Part shown: positions 18,449 to 28,268 of the stretch, one piece after another
Layout: each line of letters begins with the position of its first letter
How positions within the stretch are numbered: position 1 is the first letter of the stretch
Assembly (NCBI GenBank): GCA_018816555.1
Contig: JAHIVT010000020.1
Coordinates: forward strand, 1-44,266
Reading direction: 5' to 3'
DNA: 44,266 nucleotides
DNA from: Pseudomonadota bacterium
GTDB taxonomy: Bacteria; Desulfobacterota; Desulfobulbia; Desulfobulbales; SURF-16
Translations under genes and position numbers: made by a program
Notes under the pieces: model-generated
Seen by the model: the letters and a program-made list of their open reading frames with translations, nothing else
Told to the model about the DNA's origin: nothing
Database searches by the model: none

Positions 18449-18883
18449 TAGTTCTCCGGTGTTAATGATGACAGAAAGGGAGCCGGCAAGTCCTGAGTAA
18501 CCGCGTGCCTGTCATTTTTGTATCATTAAACATGTGCCGGAGTAAAACAGAAAACTGCGACCTGCACGTAACGGGTTGCAGGCAAATCCCCCGACAACAT
18601 TCCATTCGACTTCCCCTCCATTCAACCCTTGCATGCAGCTTCTCTGCCGGTTGAGGTCTCTTTTTAATATTTGACAAATGACAAATTTCATCTGATTCTA
18701 AGCAGAGAGTCTTCGTAAAAAATCTCCAGGGTGTTTATCAGACAGCGTCCGGCTGAATCCGTCCCGGGAAATTTCTCCCTCGCTGCATGCGGGTTGACGG
18801 ACCATTACTAAGGCCCAATTATATTTTCCCGTAGTCGGCAAACAGCCATTCTTTATAGTGAGGAAAAGCAAAGTGAGAGTGCG
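18449..18883. other. 435-bp divergent intergenic region between two paralogous hybrid kinases
   Basis: No credible gene is seen; short open frames here lack ribosome sites and family features. A possible plus-strand promoter has TTGACG at 18794-18799 and, 17 nt later, AATTAT (18817-18822), a weak -10. There is also a TTGACA near 18671 without a good -10. No riboswitch, tRNA or sigma-54 site was recognised. Confidence 0.4.
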
Positions 18884-21800
18884 ATGATCACAATGCGAAG
18901 TATTGCCATCCGGAAAATACCCATCTTCCTCTTCACTCTATCCGCGTTTTTTTTCCTTTCGACCGCTCACGCCACCAATCCCAAACTGCCAAGCCCCAGG
19001 AAGGTCCTGGTCCTATACTCCTATCACAACGGTATGCCCTGGGAGAAGCTTGCCGACCAGGCGCTACGTTCCGCCTTTGGCGCAGCGACCATGGCGCAGG
19101 TGGAGCTCAATGTGGAATATCTGGATCTGATCCGCTATTCGGACAAAGACTACGTAAGCGGCCTCAAAGATCTCTTACTCCTTAAATATGCGGACAGGCA
19201 TCTGGATCTGATCATCGCCATGGATGCCGAGGCCGTCACCTTTATGATTGATCATGGGACGAATCTCTTTGCAGGTGTTCCTGTCATCTTCGCCTCCGAT
19301 GAACAGAAATATCTGCAAAACGCCGCACGCTGGCATAACATGACCGGAATTTACCGGGGTGAGGATTACGTCAAAACCTTTAAACTTGCCATGGAACTTC
19401 TGCCGGATACCAAGCATATCTTCGTCATCTCCGGCTCGGCCCTGACTGATCGCCTGGTGGCAGAGCAGGCCAGAGGGGCTTTGCATACTTACCAGGGGCG
19501 TTACGACATCCACTTCTGGGACAGTCTGACCATTGACGAAATTCTCGACAGAGTAGCTGACCTGCCGGAGCACTCGATCATCTATTACCTGATCGTTTTG
19601 CGGGATGCAGCCGGCAGCCCCCTTGTGTCACGTGATGTGCTGGCTCTTCTCTCCCAGCGAGCCAACGCGCCGGTGTTCAGCCTGTGGGATACCTACATGG
19701 GTTACGGTATGGTGGGGGGGAATTTGACAAGTGCCGAGTTGCAGGGAAAAAAGACGGCGGAGCTTGCCCTGCGGATACTGGCCGGTAAGATCCCTGCCGG
19801 AATTGCTCCCTTTCGCCTGGAAAATATCCCCATGTTCGACTGGCGCCAGTTGCAGCGCTGGGGTATCAACGAAAAGAAGCTGCCGCCGGGCAGCATCATA
19901 AGGTTTCGCCAGTATTCCTTCTTTGCCCAGTACAGATGGCAAATTCTGGGCGGCATGTTTATCATCATTGTGCAGTTCGTCTTCATCCTCTTCATCATCC
20001 ACAGCCTGTTAAGCCGCCGACAGGCGGAAGCGGCGCTCTGCGCCAGTGAAGAAAGATATGCCCTGGCCCAGCAGGTGGCCAATATCGGCAGCTGGGATCT
20101 GCAACTCGGTTCAAGCACGCTGACATGCAATGAACGCATGGCAACTATCTTCGGTTTTTGGCCGGGACAGTTCAAGGAAGACTACCAGACATTTCTCGAC
20201 TGCATTTATCCGGATGATCAGCAGTATGTGCACGACGCGGTTGAACAGGTCAGAAAAGGAAAAAACGATTATGAGATGGAATTCCGCATCATCCGGCCGG
20301 ACGGCGCAACGCGCTGGGTTTCAGCCAAGGGGGAGGTATTCCGGAATCATAACAATGATCCCTGCCGGGCCATCGGGGTGGTACTGGATATCACCGAGCG
20401 GAAGAAAGGTGATAATGCATTAAAAAGAAGTGAGGAGAAATATCGGCGCCTGGTGGAGAATCTGGGCAACGAATACTTTTTTTATACCCGCGATATCGAC
20501 GGCCATTTTCAATACATCAGCCCCTCTATCACCAAGGTGCTCGGTTACAGCAGCGAGGAGTTTCTAGCCCATTATACCAAATTTATGCGGGGCAACCCCA
20601 TCAATCAACATATTGAACTCGACGCCAGACGAGATTGCCGGGACCGGCAACAGCCTTCCTATCAGATTGAAGTCTTGCATAAACAGGGCTCCATGCACAC
20701 TCTGGAAGTCAGCGAGGTACCAATTTCTGATCAGAACGGTTCAGTGATTGCCGTGGAGGCAATCGCCCATGACATAACCGAGCAACAGAAAAACACCAGG
20801 GCTCTGCAGGAAAGCGAAAGCAAATTCCGGGCGGTTTTTGAGCATTCATCCCATTATATCAGCGTGCTCTCCCCTGACGGCATCCTCATTGAGGCAAATA
20901 AGAGCGCTCTACAACTGGTTGACTGCCATGAAAGCCAGATACTTGCCAAATCCTTCTGGGAAACCCGCTGGTGGTCCCATTCACCTGAATTGCAGCAATG
21001 GCTGCGCCGGGCCATTGCCGAGGCAGCCCAAGGGCAGCGGGTACAAAGAGAAGTGACCCATCAGGATTGCGATGCAAGGTTGCATTATGTTGATTTTTCT
21101 CTCATCCCCCTCAAGAATAACAAAGGAGAGATTATTTTTCTAATTTCCGAGGGGCTGGACATCACCGATGCCAAAGCTGCCGACGAAAAGCTTCGCCAAG
21201 CCCAAAAAATGGAAGCCATGGGCGCCCTGGCCGGCGGCATTGCCCATGATTTCAACAATATTCTGAGCGCCATCCTGGGTTTTGCCGAAATGGCCCGGGA
21301 GAAGGCTGATGATGACATCGCCGCAGATCTGGATGAAGTGATCATGGCGACCAGGCGGGCGACGGAATTGGTCAAGCAGATACTGACCTTCAGCCGTCAG
21401 ACCGAACTCGCCCGCCAACCCATCCAGATACATCTTATCGCCAAAGAGGTTCTCAACCTGCTACGCGCCACTATACCCACCACCATCGACATCCGGCAGA
21501 ACATTTCCCCGAACTGCGGGACCATATTTGCCGATCCGACCCAGATGCATCAGGTGTTCATGAATCTCTGCACCAACGCCTATCACGCCATGCGCGATAA
21601 AGGGGGTACCCTCTCGGTTGCCATGGAACCCATGTACCTTGACAAAAGTGATATGCGAATCATTACTCATGCCTTATCCCCGGGTGATTATGTAAAAATT
21701 TGCATAACGGACACGGGTCAGGGCATACCCGCCGGCATCATGGAAAGAATCTTTGAACCCTATTTCACCACCAAAGCAAAGCATGAAGGGACAGGCCTTG

Positions 21801-22324
21801 GCCTGTCCGTGGTGCATGGTATCGTCCAAAGCCATGGCGGGCATATTGAGGTGGCCAGCGAACAGGATAAGGGTGCGACCTTTAGCATCTATCTGCCTCG
21901 GATCGGTTCCGCAGCAAATGAGGAAATACTATCCACCATACCATTTCCAACCGGGGAGGAGCATATCCTGATTGTTGACGACGAAGTGAAAATGGTGCAG
22001 ATTGAACAGAAGATACTGACAAGTCTCGGCTATACGGTCACAGCCGTGACAAGCAGTATTGAGGCCCTGCTGCTTTTCAAAGGGCAGCCCGAGACCTTTC
22101 AACTGGTGATCACCGACATGACCATGCCGAGAATGACAGGGGCGGAACTGGCCCGGCAACTGCTGGAGATCAGGCCCGGTCTGCCGATTATTCTCTGTAC
22201 GGGATTCAGTGAACAGATTGATGGTGATAAGGCAAAAGCCCTGGGTATACGCCGGTTTCTCATGAAGCCCATCAAGAAAAGAGAACTGGCCGAGATGTTG
22301 CGCAGTGTGCTTGATGATAAATGA
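18884..22324 (+). CDS. Hybrid histidine kinase with periplasmic ABC-binding-protein-like sensor
   Basis: The 1146-residue kinase has a signal peptide (about 1-30, cleavage near AHA), then a periplasmic domain (about 38-335) with KVLVLYSYHNGMPWEKL, DLIIAMDAEA and GVPVIFAS segments typical of the ABC substrate-binding-like sensors of bacterial kinases. One membrane helix (about 352-376), three PAS domains (about 390-505, 515-640, 642-770), HisKA with His788, a HATPase domain (about 885-1005) and a receiver with Asp1078 follow. The ligand is unknown, but this sensor type is thought to bind small solutes. Start ATG 18884 or 18893; neither has a strong ribosome site. The third PAS has the WWSHSPELQQWLR segment shared with the divergent kinase. 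No partner regulator is adjacent on this strand. Confidence 0.92.
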   Translation: MITMRSIAIRKIPIFLFTLSAFFFLSTAHATNPKLPSPRKVLVLYSYHNGMPWEKLADQALRSAFGAATMAQVELNVEYLDLIRYSDKDYVSGLKDLLLLKYADRHLDLIIAMDAEAVTFMIDHGTNLFAGVPVIFASDEQKYLQNAARWHNMTGIYRGEDYVKTFKLAMELLPDTKHIFVISGSALTDRLVAEQARGALHTYQGRYDIHFWDSLTIDEILDRVADLPEHSIIYYLIVLRDAAGSPLVSRDVLALLSQRANAPVFSLWDTYMGYGMVGGNLTSAELQGKKTAELALRILAGKIPAGIAPFRLENIPMFDWRQLQRWGINEKKLPPGSIIRFRQYSFFAQYRWQILGGMFIIIVQFVFILFIIHSLLSRRQAEAALCASEERYALAQQVANIGSWDLQLGSSTLTCNERMATIFGFWPGQFKEDYQTFLDCIYPDDQQYVHDAVEQVRKGKNDYEMEFRIIRPDGATRWVSAKGEVFRNHNNDPCRAIGVVLDITERKKGDNALKRSEEKYRRLVENLGNEYFFYTRDIDGHFQYISPSITKVLGYSSEEFLAHYTKFMRGNPINQHIELDARRDCRDRQQPSYQIEVLHKQGSMHTLEVSEVPISDQNGSVIAVEAIAHDITEQQKNTRALQESESKFRAVFEHSSHYISVLSPDGILIEANKSALQLVDCHESQILAKSFWETRWWSHSPELQQWLRRAIAEAAQGQRVQREVTHQDCDARLHYVDFSLIPLKNNKGEIIFLISEGLDITDAKAADEKLRQAQKMEAMGALAGGIAHDFNNILSAILGFAEMAREKADDDIAADLDEVIMATRRATELVKQILTFSRQTELARQPIQIHLIAKEVLNLLRATIPTTIDIRQNISPNCGTIFADPTQMHQVFMNLCTNAYHAMRDKGGTLSVAMEPMYLDKSDMRIITHALSPGDYVKICITDTGQGIPAGIMERIFEPYFTTKAKHEGTGLGLSVVHGIVQSHGGHIEVASEQDKGATFSIYLPRIGSAANEEILSTIPFPTGEEHILIVDDEVKMVQIEQKILTSLGYTVTAVTSSIEALLLFKGQPETFQLVITDMTMPRMTGAELARQLLEIRPGLPIILCTGFSEQIDGDKAKALGIRRFLMKPIKKRELAEMLRSVLDDK

Positions 22325-22416
22325 GGAAGCGACGCGGATATGAAGAACTTGATCATAAATTCAGACAACCTGATCTCGGCAGATTTTACTTTGATAGCAG
22401 AATTGCGGTTCGAGAA

Positions 22417-22443
22417 GAGTGCCTGAAAGTATTTTAGGCACTC
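22417..22443. repeat. Perfect 8-bp inverted repeat between the kinase and the small cysteine protein
   Basis: GAGTGCCT (22417-22424) and AGGCACTC (22436-22443) surround an 11-nt loop. There is no T run after it, so it is a poor Rho-independent terminator. It may be an operator or a transcript hairpin 35 bp before the next start. Confidence 0.5.
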
Positions 22444-22478
22444 AAACAGATAACAGAAACAATCAAACCGAGGCTTAC

Positions 22479-22889
22479 ATGAATAAACAGAAAATTTCCA
22501 GGTATCTCGTAGGTTACGAATTAATCAGCTTCGGCACCCTGTTTGTCATTTTATGGCTCGATGAACTGCTTGATCTTCCCTATCTGCTGATGGGGGCGGA
22601 TCCCACGCCGATCAATTGGCGTGAAAGCACCCTTGAAGGTATTCTGGTTGTTATCATTGGCCTGTTCACCGTGTACATCACGAAAAAATTATTACATGAG
22701 ATTAAATACCTGGAGGGATTTCTACCGATCTGCGCCTCATGCAAGAAGATCAGAGACGACCAGGGGAACTGGGTGCAGATAGAGGGCTATATCCGTGACC
22801 ATTCTGCGGCGAAATTTTCCCACGGCATCTGTCCGGACTGCGCCAGACAGCTCTACCCCGAGTTTGATCCGTATAAAAACAAAAAATGA
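22479..22889 (+). CDS. Small two-helix membrane protein with a cytoplasmic four-cysteine (zinc-finger-like) module
   Basis: The 136-residue protein has two hydrophobic helices (about 11-35 and 53-70), then a module with FLPICASCKKIRDDQGNW (Cys85, Cys88), YIRDHS with His108, and FSHGICPDC (His115, Cys118, Cys121). I know this module as the C-terminal end of many deltaproteobacterial PAS kinases and response regulators, where its role is unclear. A metal site is likely from the paired CxxC motifs. Here it stands alone on a membrane anchor. The start ATG at 22479 follows cgagg; the frame is open to 22419. It is 154 bp after one hybrid kinase and converges on another only 13 bp away, so it may be a detached accessory part of a kinase. 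Confidence 0.8.
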   Translation: MNKQKISRYLVGYELISFGTLFVILWLDELLDLPYLLMGADPTPINWRESTLEGILVVIIGLFTVYITKKLLHEIKYLEGFLPICASCKKIRDDQGNWVQIEGYIRDHSAAKFSHGICPDCARQLYPEFDPYKNKK

Positions 22890-22902
22890 GCAGGTAAGTC
22901 TA

Positions 22903-25900
22903 TCAGCCCGCATTCAATACCTCTCTTACCAGCCTGGCAAGTTGCTTGCCACCGAAAGGTTTATGCACCAGTTTCCGGATACCGGCTTCCATCGCCTTTT
23001 CCTCGGAAATGGCCGAACTGTATCCGGTGCAGAGAATGATCGGCATATCAGGCCGGACCCTGAGAACCTCTCCGGCCAGTTCCGTTCCACACAGGGAGGG
23101 CATGGTCTGGTCGGTTATGATGAGGTCGAAACCGTCCGGCGCTGCCTGAAAATAGCTCAAGGCAATTCCGCTGTCTGTGGTTGCCGTCACGTGATAGCCA
23201 AGCGCGGCTAGGGTATTTTTCTGCAGGCTGACGATTGCCGCTTCATCATCAACGAGCAGTATGCGCTCGTTTCCCCTTTGCAGAATCTCTTCAACCTCTC
23301 CGGCGATCACCGCCTGTTTTGCATCAGTGACCGGGAAATAGACGCGAAAAATGGTCCCTTTATTTCTTTCACTTTCAAACTTGATGATCCCTCCGCAACT
23401 TTTGACGATGCCATGTACAACTGCCAGTCCCAGACCTGTTCCTTTGCCGTTTCCCTTGGTGGTGAAATAGGGTTCAAAGACCCGTTCCATTGTTGCCTTG
23501 TCCATGCCATGCCCCGTGTCACTGATCATCAATTCGACAAAGGAACCGGCTGCAACATGCTGATACTCCATGATCTCCTCGGCAGTTAAGTCCTTGTGCA
23601 ACAGCGTGACCGTCAAAACTCCCCCGGTATTTTCCATGGCATGAAAGGCATTGGTGCACAGGTTCACCACCACCTGCTGTATTTTGGTCGGGTCCGCCAG
23701 AATTGTCCCACTTTTCTTATCAATATTTTCCCTGATTTCAATGGTTGCCGGCAAGGTTGACCGAATAAACCGCAAAGACTCCTTAACAATATAATGCGGC
23801 GATACGGGCAGCAGTTTCTGTTTGCCTTTCCTGCTGTAAGCCAGAATCTGTCGGACCAGTTCCCTCGCCCGATAGGATGCCCGCAGCACCTGATTAAGCT
23901 CATCGACCGGCCGCTCTCCCTTCACTACCGCATCCCTGGCTATCTCGGCAAAACCGATGACCGGGGTGAGAATATTGTTGAAATCATGGGCAATGCCGCC
24001 GGCCAGGGTGCCGATGGCCTCCATCTTCTGGGATTGCAGCAGCTCTTCCTCAAGTTTTTTCTGCTCGGTGATATCAGTGGCCACATGGATCAGATACTCT
24101 ATATTATTGTTCTTGTCGAAAATCGGTGAGGTTGACACCTTAAATATTCTGCCCAGTTTCTCGTGCCTGATAATCTCGCAATGATTGAGCATGTCCTGCA
24201 GAGACAACTGCACCGGGCAACCCGGACAGGGTTCACCTCTGCCACTGAAAAATTCATAACAGAACCTGCCGGTCAGTTCTTTCTTGTCAGTGTTAAAAAA
24301 ACGGCTGGCAGCTTCATTTGCTTTAACGATCCGCATGTTTTTATCCTGCAAGGTAATAATGTCATGAATGGAATTAAAGGTCCTTTCCCATTCCTCCTTG
24401 CTGCGGATCAACCGCCTTTCAGCCTCTTGCTTTTCCGTTATATCTTCAAAGACAGCGACAACTTCCGCGGTGGGCAGCTTGAAAACATAAATCTCCAGCC
24501 ACAGCAGGATGTCGTCTTTTTTAAAAATTGACTGGGGATGATATTCAGGATTGCCTGTCTTCCATACCCGTTCGAACACTTCCAATACTCCCATGGATTC
24601 GACCCATGGCAGGACATCCCTGATGCTTTTGCCGATAATTTTCCCTTTGTCCAGCTCGACACTCTGCAAGGCAGCCCGGTTCATGTCTTTAAAGATGAAA
24701 TCCCTGCCGTCATCTATCGCTTCGCAGATGGCAACTCGCTTGCGCATGTTCTCGAATAATTCCCGCAGCTGAAATTCACTCTTTTTCAGGGCCAGCTGAT
24801 ATTTCTGCCGCTCGCAATTTTCTCTGAACAGTTTTTCATGGGCGTCCACCGCCTTTTCGGCCGTTTCCTGCAGTTCCTTATTAATTCGCATCAGCAGCAT
24901 TACATAGCCGAAAAAGAGAATCGCGATGAGAACAAAAATGATGCCGATAATCTTATAGATTATCCGGTAAGGAGCAAACGCTTCGTCTGTCTCGATTTCA
25001 AAAGCCAGACCGAAATCAAACTGCTGATCCCATGTCCATGCCCCGACAACCATGACTCCGCGATAGTTCCTGTATCCGTCCACATTGTATCCCTGTTCTT
25101 TTGAGGCAATGGCCTGCCGGGCCATATCGGTCAGGGGCAGCTGCTGCCTGGCCAACCTGGGTTTCCCCCGGGTCGGCACAGTGCCCAAGGGATTGCCCAA
25201 TCTGAAGGTCACGCTGCTTTTTTCCGCAGCGTCGATCAATTCCATCCGTCGCAGGTCATCGGTAAAACGGCATTCGCTGATCATGTTGCCTGCTCCGTCA
25301 AAAGCATAGCTGTCACCGGTTTTGCCCGTCCAGGCCCCCTGCATGATCCTGCTCACCTCACTGGGACTTATCTGGAATATCAGCGCTGCGTTGATTGAGC
25401 CGGTAGGGGAGATAATCGGCGCACCGATAAACATGGCTGCACCGGTGGTAAACGAGGTACCGGACGTTTCATGCCGGAATATTCTGGTCTGCACAGGTAA
25501 AAGCAGAGTGGTCTTGCCTTGAAAGATGTCGGACAGGAAGGCTCTCTGGTCGGCAAAACGGCTTGTATCGCCGATATTTTCATCAAATAACGAGGCGATG
25601 ATGCTGCCGTTGGCCGTGATGATGAAAAAATCATAATCCTGATGATATTGAATGACCGGTCGCAGCATCAGCCGTATTTCCGCAAGCGCCGGATGCTGCA
25701 GGAATTCCTGACCGGTCAGATTGGACACCTGTAAAGTCTCAACCAGACGGATGAAATCAGAATCATGGGCAATGCGGGTGGTATTTTCAAAATGGTGCAA
25801 GATCCATTCATGGATGGCGTTATGGGTTACGCCGAGCACCGTGGTCAGCCCTTCCTTCACCCCGGTCTTGAATGAATTGCCCAGCTCTCCCAGGCCCTTC

Positions 25901-26007
25901 CATACCACCGCTCCCACGAAGAGAAGAACCACCAGACCTATGACGATTCCCCGGTCACAGATATTTTTTCCGAAAAGAGCCGGCATTTTCCGGGCGTTTA
26001 TCGTCAT
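22903..26007 (-). CDS. Membrane hybrid histidine kinase with Cache-type sensor (PAS-PAS-HisKA-HATPase-REC)
   Basis: The 1034-residue kinase has TM1 (about 20-38), an extracytoplasmic Cache-like domain of about 300 residues (DYDFFIITANGSIIAS, TGDSYAFDGAGNMI), TM2 (about 350-372), PAS1 (about 400-520), PAS2 (about 530-650), HisKA with His674, a HATPase domain (about 770-885) and a receiver with Asp966 ([10 protein letters not shown]). Cache domains usually bind small metabolites. PAS2 has Cys583-x10-Cys594-x2-Cys597 in CPGCP form, the same cysteine spacing as the 13089-14921 regulator. It lies 43 bp after the HBM chemoreceptor on the same strand. Its ATG has only a weak ribosome site (GAAAGATGA). 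The PAS1 closely resembles one in the kinase at 30579-33368. Confidence 0.92.
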   Translation of the reverse strand: MTINARKMPALFGKNICDRGIVIGLVVLLFVGAVVWKGLGELGNSFKTGVKEGLTTVLGVTHNAIHEWILHHFENTTRIAHDSDFIRLVETLQVSNLTGQEFLQHPALAEIRLMLRPVIQYHQDYDFFIITANGSIIASLFDENIGDTSRFADQRAFLSDIFQGKTTLLLPVQTRIFRHETSGTSFTTGAAMFIGAPIISPTGSINAALIFQISPSEVSRIMQGAWTGKTGDSYAFDGAGNMISECRFTDDLRRMELIDAAEKSSVTFRLGNPLGTVPTRGKPRLARQQLPLTDMARQAIASKEQGYNVDGYRNYRGVMVVGAWTWDQQFDFGLAFEIETDEAFAPYRIIYKIIGIIFVLIAILFFGYVMLLMRINKELQETAEKAVDAHEKLFRENCERQKYQLALKKSEFQLRELFENMRKRVAICEAIDDGRDFIFKDMNRAALQSVELDKGKIIGKSIRDVLPWVESMGVLEVFERVWKTGNPEYHPQSIFKKDDILLWLEIYVFKLPTAEVVAVFEDITEKQEAERRLIRSKEEWERTFNSIHDIITLQDKNMRIVKANEAASRFFNTDKKELTGRFCYEFFSGRGEPCPGCPVQLSLQDMLNHCEIIRHEKLGRIFKVSTSPIFDKNNNIEYLIHVATDITEQKKLEEELLQSQKMEAIGTLAGGIAHDFNNILTPVIGFAEIARDAVVKGERPVDELNQVLRASYRARELVRQILAYSRKGKQKLLPVSPHYIVKESLRFIRSTLPATIEIRENIDKKSGTILADPTKIQQVVVNLCTNAFHAMENTGGVLTVTLLHKDLTAEEIMEYQHVAAGSFVELMISDTGHGMDKATMERVFEPYFTTKGNGKGTGLGLAVVHGIVKSCGGIIKFESERNKGTIFRVYFPVTDAKQAVIAGEVEEILQRGNERILLVDDEAAIVSLQKNTLAALGYHVTATTDSGIALSYFQAAPDGFDLIITDQTMPSLCGTELAGEVLRVRPDMPIILCTGYSSAISEEKAMEAGIRKLVHKPFGGKQLARLVREVLNAG

Positions 26008-26050
26008 AGGTCAATCATCTTTCATACTCTATGAAAAGGTCCGGATACTT

Positions 26051-27973
26051 TTAGAAATTCACGTATCCTTCTTCCAGGGGAATGATTACTTCCGGTTTCA
26101 GTTTCCCCCCTTCCTGCACATCGTGCCTTTTTCTTTCCACGGCGGCGGGTGAAGATTTCAACCATCTGCGGGCCGCTTTCTTCGGGGCAAAACGAGTCCC
26201 TTCGATCATGGCTGCTTTCTGGTGGGCTCTCCCGCCGACCATCTCCACCAGTTCAGCAACCATGTCCTGCATCTGCCCGGCCTGGGCGTTGAGTTCCTCA
26301 GAGGCGGATGCAGATTCCTCGGCATTGGCTGCGTTCAGCTGAATGACCTTGTCAATCTCACCCACCGCAATATTCAGCTGCTTGACTCCCTCGGCCTGTT
26401 CCTTGGACGCAGCAGCGATTTCACTGACAAGTTCACCCACCTGCCCCGTGGTTGTTGCCACCTGCTCAAAAGCGGTATTGGTTTTTTCAACCAGTTTCGA
26501 GCCGACCTGCACCTTTTTCACCGTTCCCTCAATCAGCTCCGCCGTGACCTTGGCCGCCTCGGCAGACCGCAGGGCGAGGTTTCTCACCTCTTCGGCAACA
26601 ACCGCAAAACCGGCGCCGGCCTCTCCGGCCCTTGCCGCTTCCACTGCGGCGTTCAATGCCAGAAGATTGGTTTGAAAGGCAATCTCATCAATGGTCTTCA
26701 CCACCTTCTGGGTTTCCGAACTTGACCTGTACAGCTCTTCCATTGATACGGTGAGTTCATTCATCGATTCGTTGGCCTGGTCGACAACCACTCTCCCCTC
26801 TTTTGTTTTGTTTGCCGCCTGCTGGGCATTCTCCGCATTCTGCAGTGTCATGGAGGACATCTGTTCAAGACTGGCGGATGTTTCCTCAAGGGATGACGCC
26901 TGCTCCGATGCCCCTGCGGCCAGTGACTGGCTTGCGGCAGATACCTGGGTTGAGGCTGAGGCCACCTGATCAGCACCATCCTTGAGCCCTGCTATGATTC
27001 TGGTAATGCTTTTGGTGATGCCCGTGATAACAAAAAATGAAAGAACAACGCCTATGAGAGTTGCCGCCCCGGCAGTGCTTATCATCACACTGTTGGCCAC
27101 GGTGATCTGGCTTTCCCTTTTTGCATCCTGGTCAGCGGTGGCTGCCGCGCATTCTTCCTCGACCTTGCGGGCCGCCTTGACCATGATGCCGCTTGCCTCG
27201 TTCTGTTCAGCCGCCAGCAGCGCGAACTGATCAAAGGCCTGTTTATACTGACCGACTGCAACCATTACCTTGTCAATCTCTTCAATGTTATGGGCCGTAT
27301 TGAAACGGGACTTGAGGTCTTTTGACATATCAAGAATTTTCACCAGCCCCTCATCAACCTTATCAAGCCACTGCTGCTCAGCGCTGATGATATATTCCTT
27401 TTCATGCTCCCGCGCCGCAAGAAACCATCTGACGATCAGATCGGCATCATCAGCCTTGGCCAGTCTGTCATCTATCTGAGACTGATCATTAAGCTTACGC
27501 GCCTCAGATAGCTGCGCCATCAGGTCGGCATCGATGGTGCCCAATGCATTCATAGCCGTCAGAGCTCCTTGACCCATCGTATTCAGGGCTACAGTTTTTT
27601 GCCTCGATAAATCCACATAGGTGTCAAAGGCATTGCCGTAGTCCTTCACCTCCCTGATCACCTGCTCCATCTGATCCTGGTTGATCTTCTGTTTAAATCT
27701 CCCTTTGGTCTCCTCAGCCTCTTTTTTGATTTTTTCAAGCTGCCCATGTACTTTATCAATATATGCAGTGTCTCCGCGCATGATGAAATTTTTCTCGTGC
27801 TGCCGGGCAATCAATATATCCTTTGCCAGGGTGTCAACCGCATCAGCTTTTCCCACCCTGTCCACCACCCCACGCATGCCGGAATATCCCACGCCCGCCA
27901 CAATACAGACGAGAACAATTAATACGACTGCGATGCTTGCTATTTTTGTCCCCAACTTCATCTTGTTGAACAT
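26051..27973 (-). CDS. Methyl-accepting chemotaxis protein with HBM-type ligand domain
   Basis: The roughly 640-residue receptor has TM1 (about 9-28), a 265-residue periplasmic all-helical domain, TM2 (about 294-318), a HAMP-like linker and a signalling hairpin with [20 protein letters not shown]. The periplasmic domain holds two matching helix motifs, [13 protein letters not shown] and [13 protein letters not shown], as expected for the two bundles of a helical bimodular (HBM) domain, which in McpS-type receptors binds organic acids; the ligand here is unknown. The C-terminus GYVNF fits the aromatic CheR-docking pentapeptide pattern, so it may be a tethering receptor. Start ATG 27973 follows GAGG; a GTG at 27979 is also in frame. 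The kinase gene lies 43 bp downstream. Confidence 0.93.
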   Translation of the reverse strand: MFNKMKLGTKIASIAVVLIVLVCIVAGVGYSGMRGVVDRVGKADAVDTLAKDILIARQHEKNFIMRGDTAYIDKVHGQLEKIKKEAEETKGRFKQKINQDQMEQVIREVKDYGNAFDTYVDLSRQKTVALNTMGQGALTAMNALGTIDADLMAQLSEARKLNDQSQIDDRLAKADDADLIVRWFLAAREHEKEYIISAEQQWLDKVDEGLVKILDMSKDLKSRFNTAHNIEEIDKVMVAVGQYKQAFDQFALLAAEQNEASGIMVKAARKVEEECAAATADQDAKRESQITVANSVMISTAGAATLIGVVLSFFVITGITKSITRIIAGLKDGADQVASASTQVSAASQSLAAGASEQASSLEETSASLEQMSSMTLQNAENAQQAANKTKEGRVVVDQANESMNELTVSMEELYRSSSETQKVVKTIDEIAFQTNLLALNAAVEAARAGEAGAGFAVVAEEVRNLALRSAEAAKVTAELIEGTVKKVQVGSKLVEKTNTAFEQVATTTGQVGELVSEIAAASKEQAEGVKQLNIAVGEIDKVIQLNAANAEESASASEELNAQAGQMQDMVAELVEMVGGRAHQKAAMIEGTRFAPKKAARRWLKSSPAAVERKRHDVQEGGKLKPEVIIPLEEGYVNF

Positions 27974-28268
27974 CTGCACACCTCACTGTAAGAAAATAAT
28001 GGGTTGGCCAGCAGCCATCGGTGGTTCATGACGATTTAATAAACGTGCACGTAACGATTACCCCGGATAAAATCTTCATGGCTTCACTGTTTCTGGACAC
28101 TCTTTTATGGGATCTGCAGGTCCAGACAAACCTGGCTAGGCCGGCGAACTTCCTTGTTCTGTTAACCCGCAGACTAATACTCAACAGGTATACCTGAACA
28201 GGTAGCGAATAAGGGGTCCGAAATTCATCATTTCTGCATGAAGCATCAGCATTAAGTCATTTCATTTG
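27974..28268. other. 295-bp intergenic region upstream of the HBM chemoreceptor
   Basis: No gene is supported. It contains a perfect 12-bp palindrome CAGGTATACCTG (28185-28196) followed at once by a further CAGGTA half site (28199-28204), a possible operator for the receptor transcript. No sigma-28 or sigma-54 promoter match was found by eye. Confidence 0.4.

Noticed and set aside
27980-28268. A cyclic-di-GMP riboswitch ahead of the chemoreceptor
   Set aside because: The region has GC-rich stems but not the conserved GEMM core order, so the resemblance was superficial.
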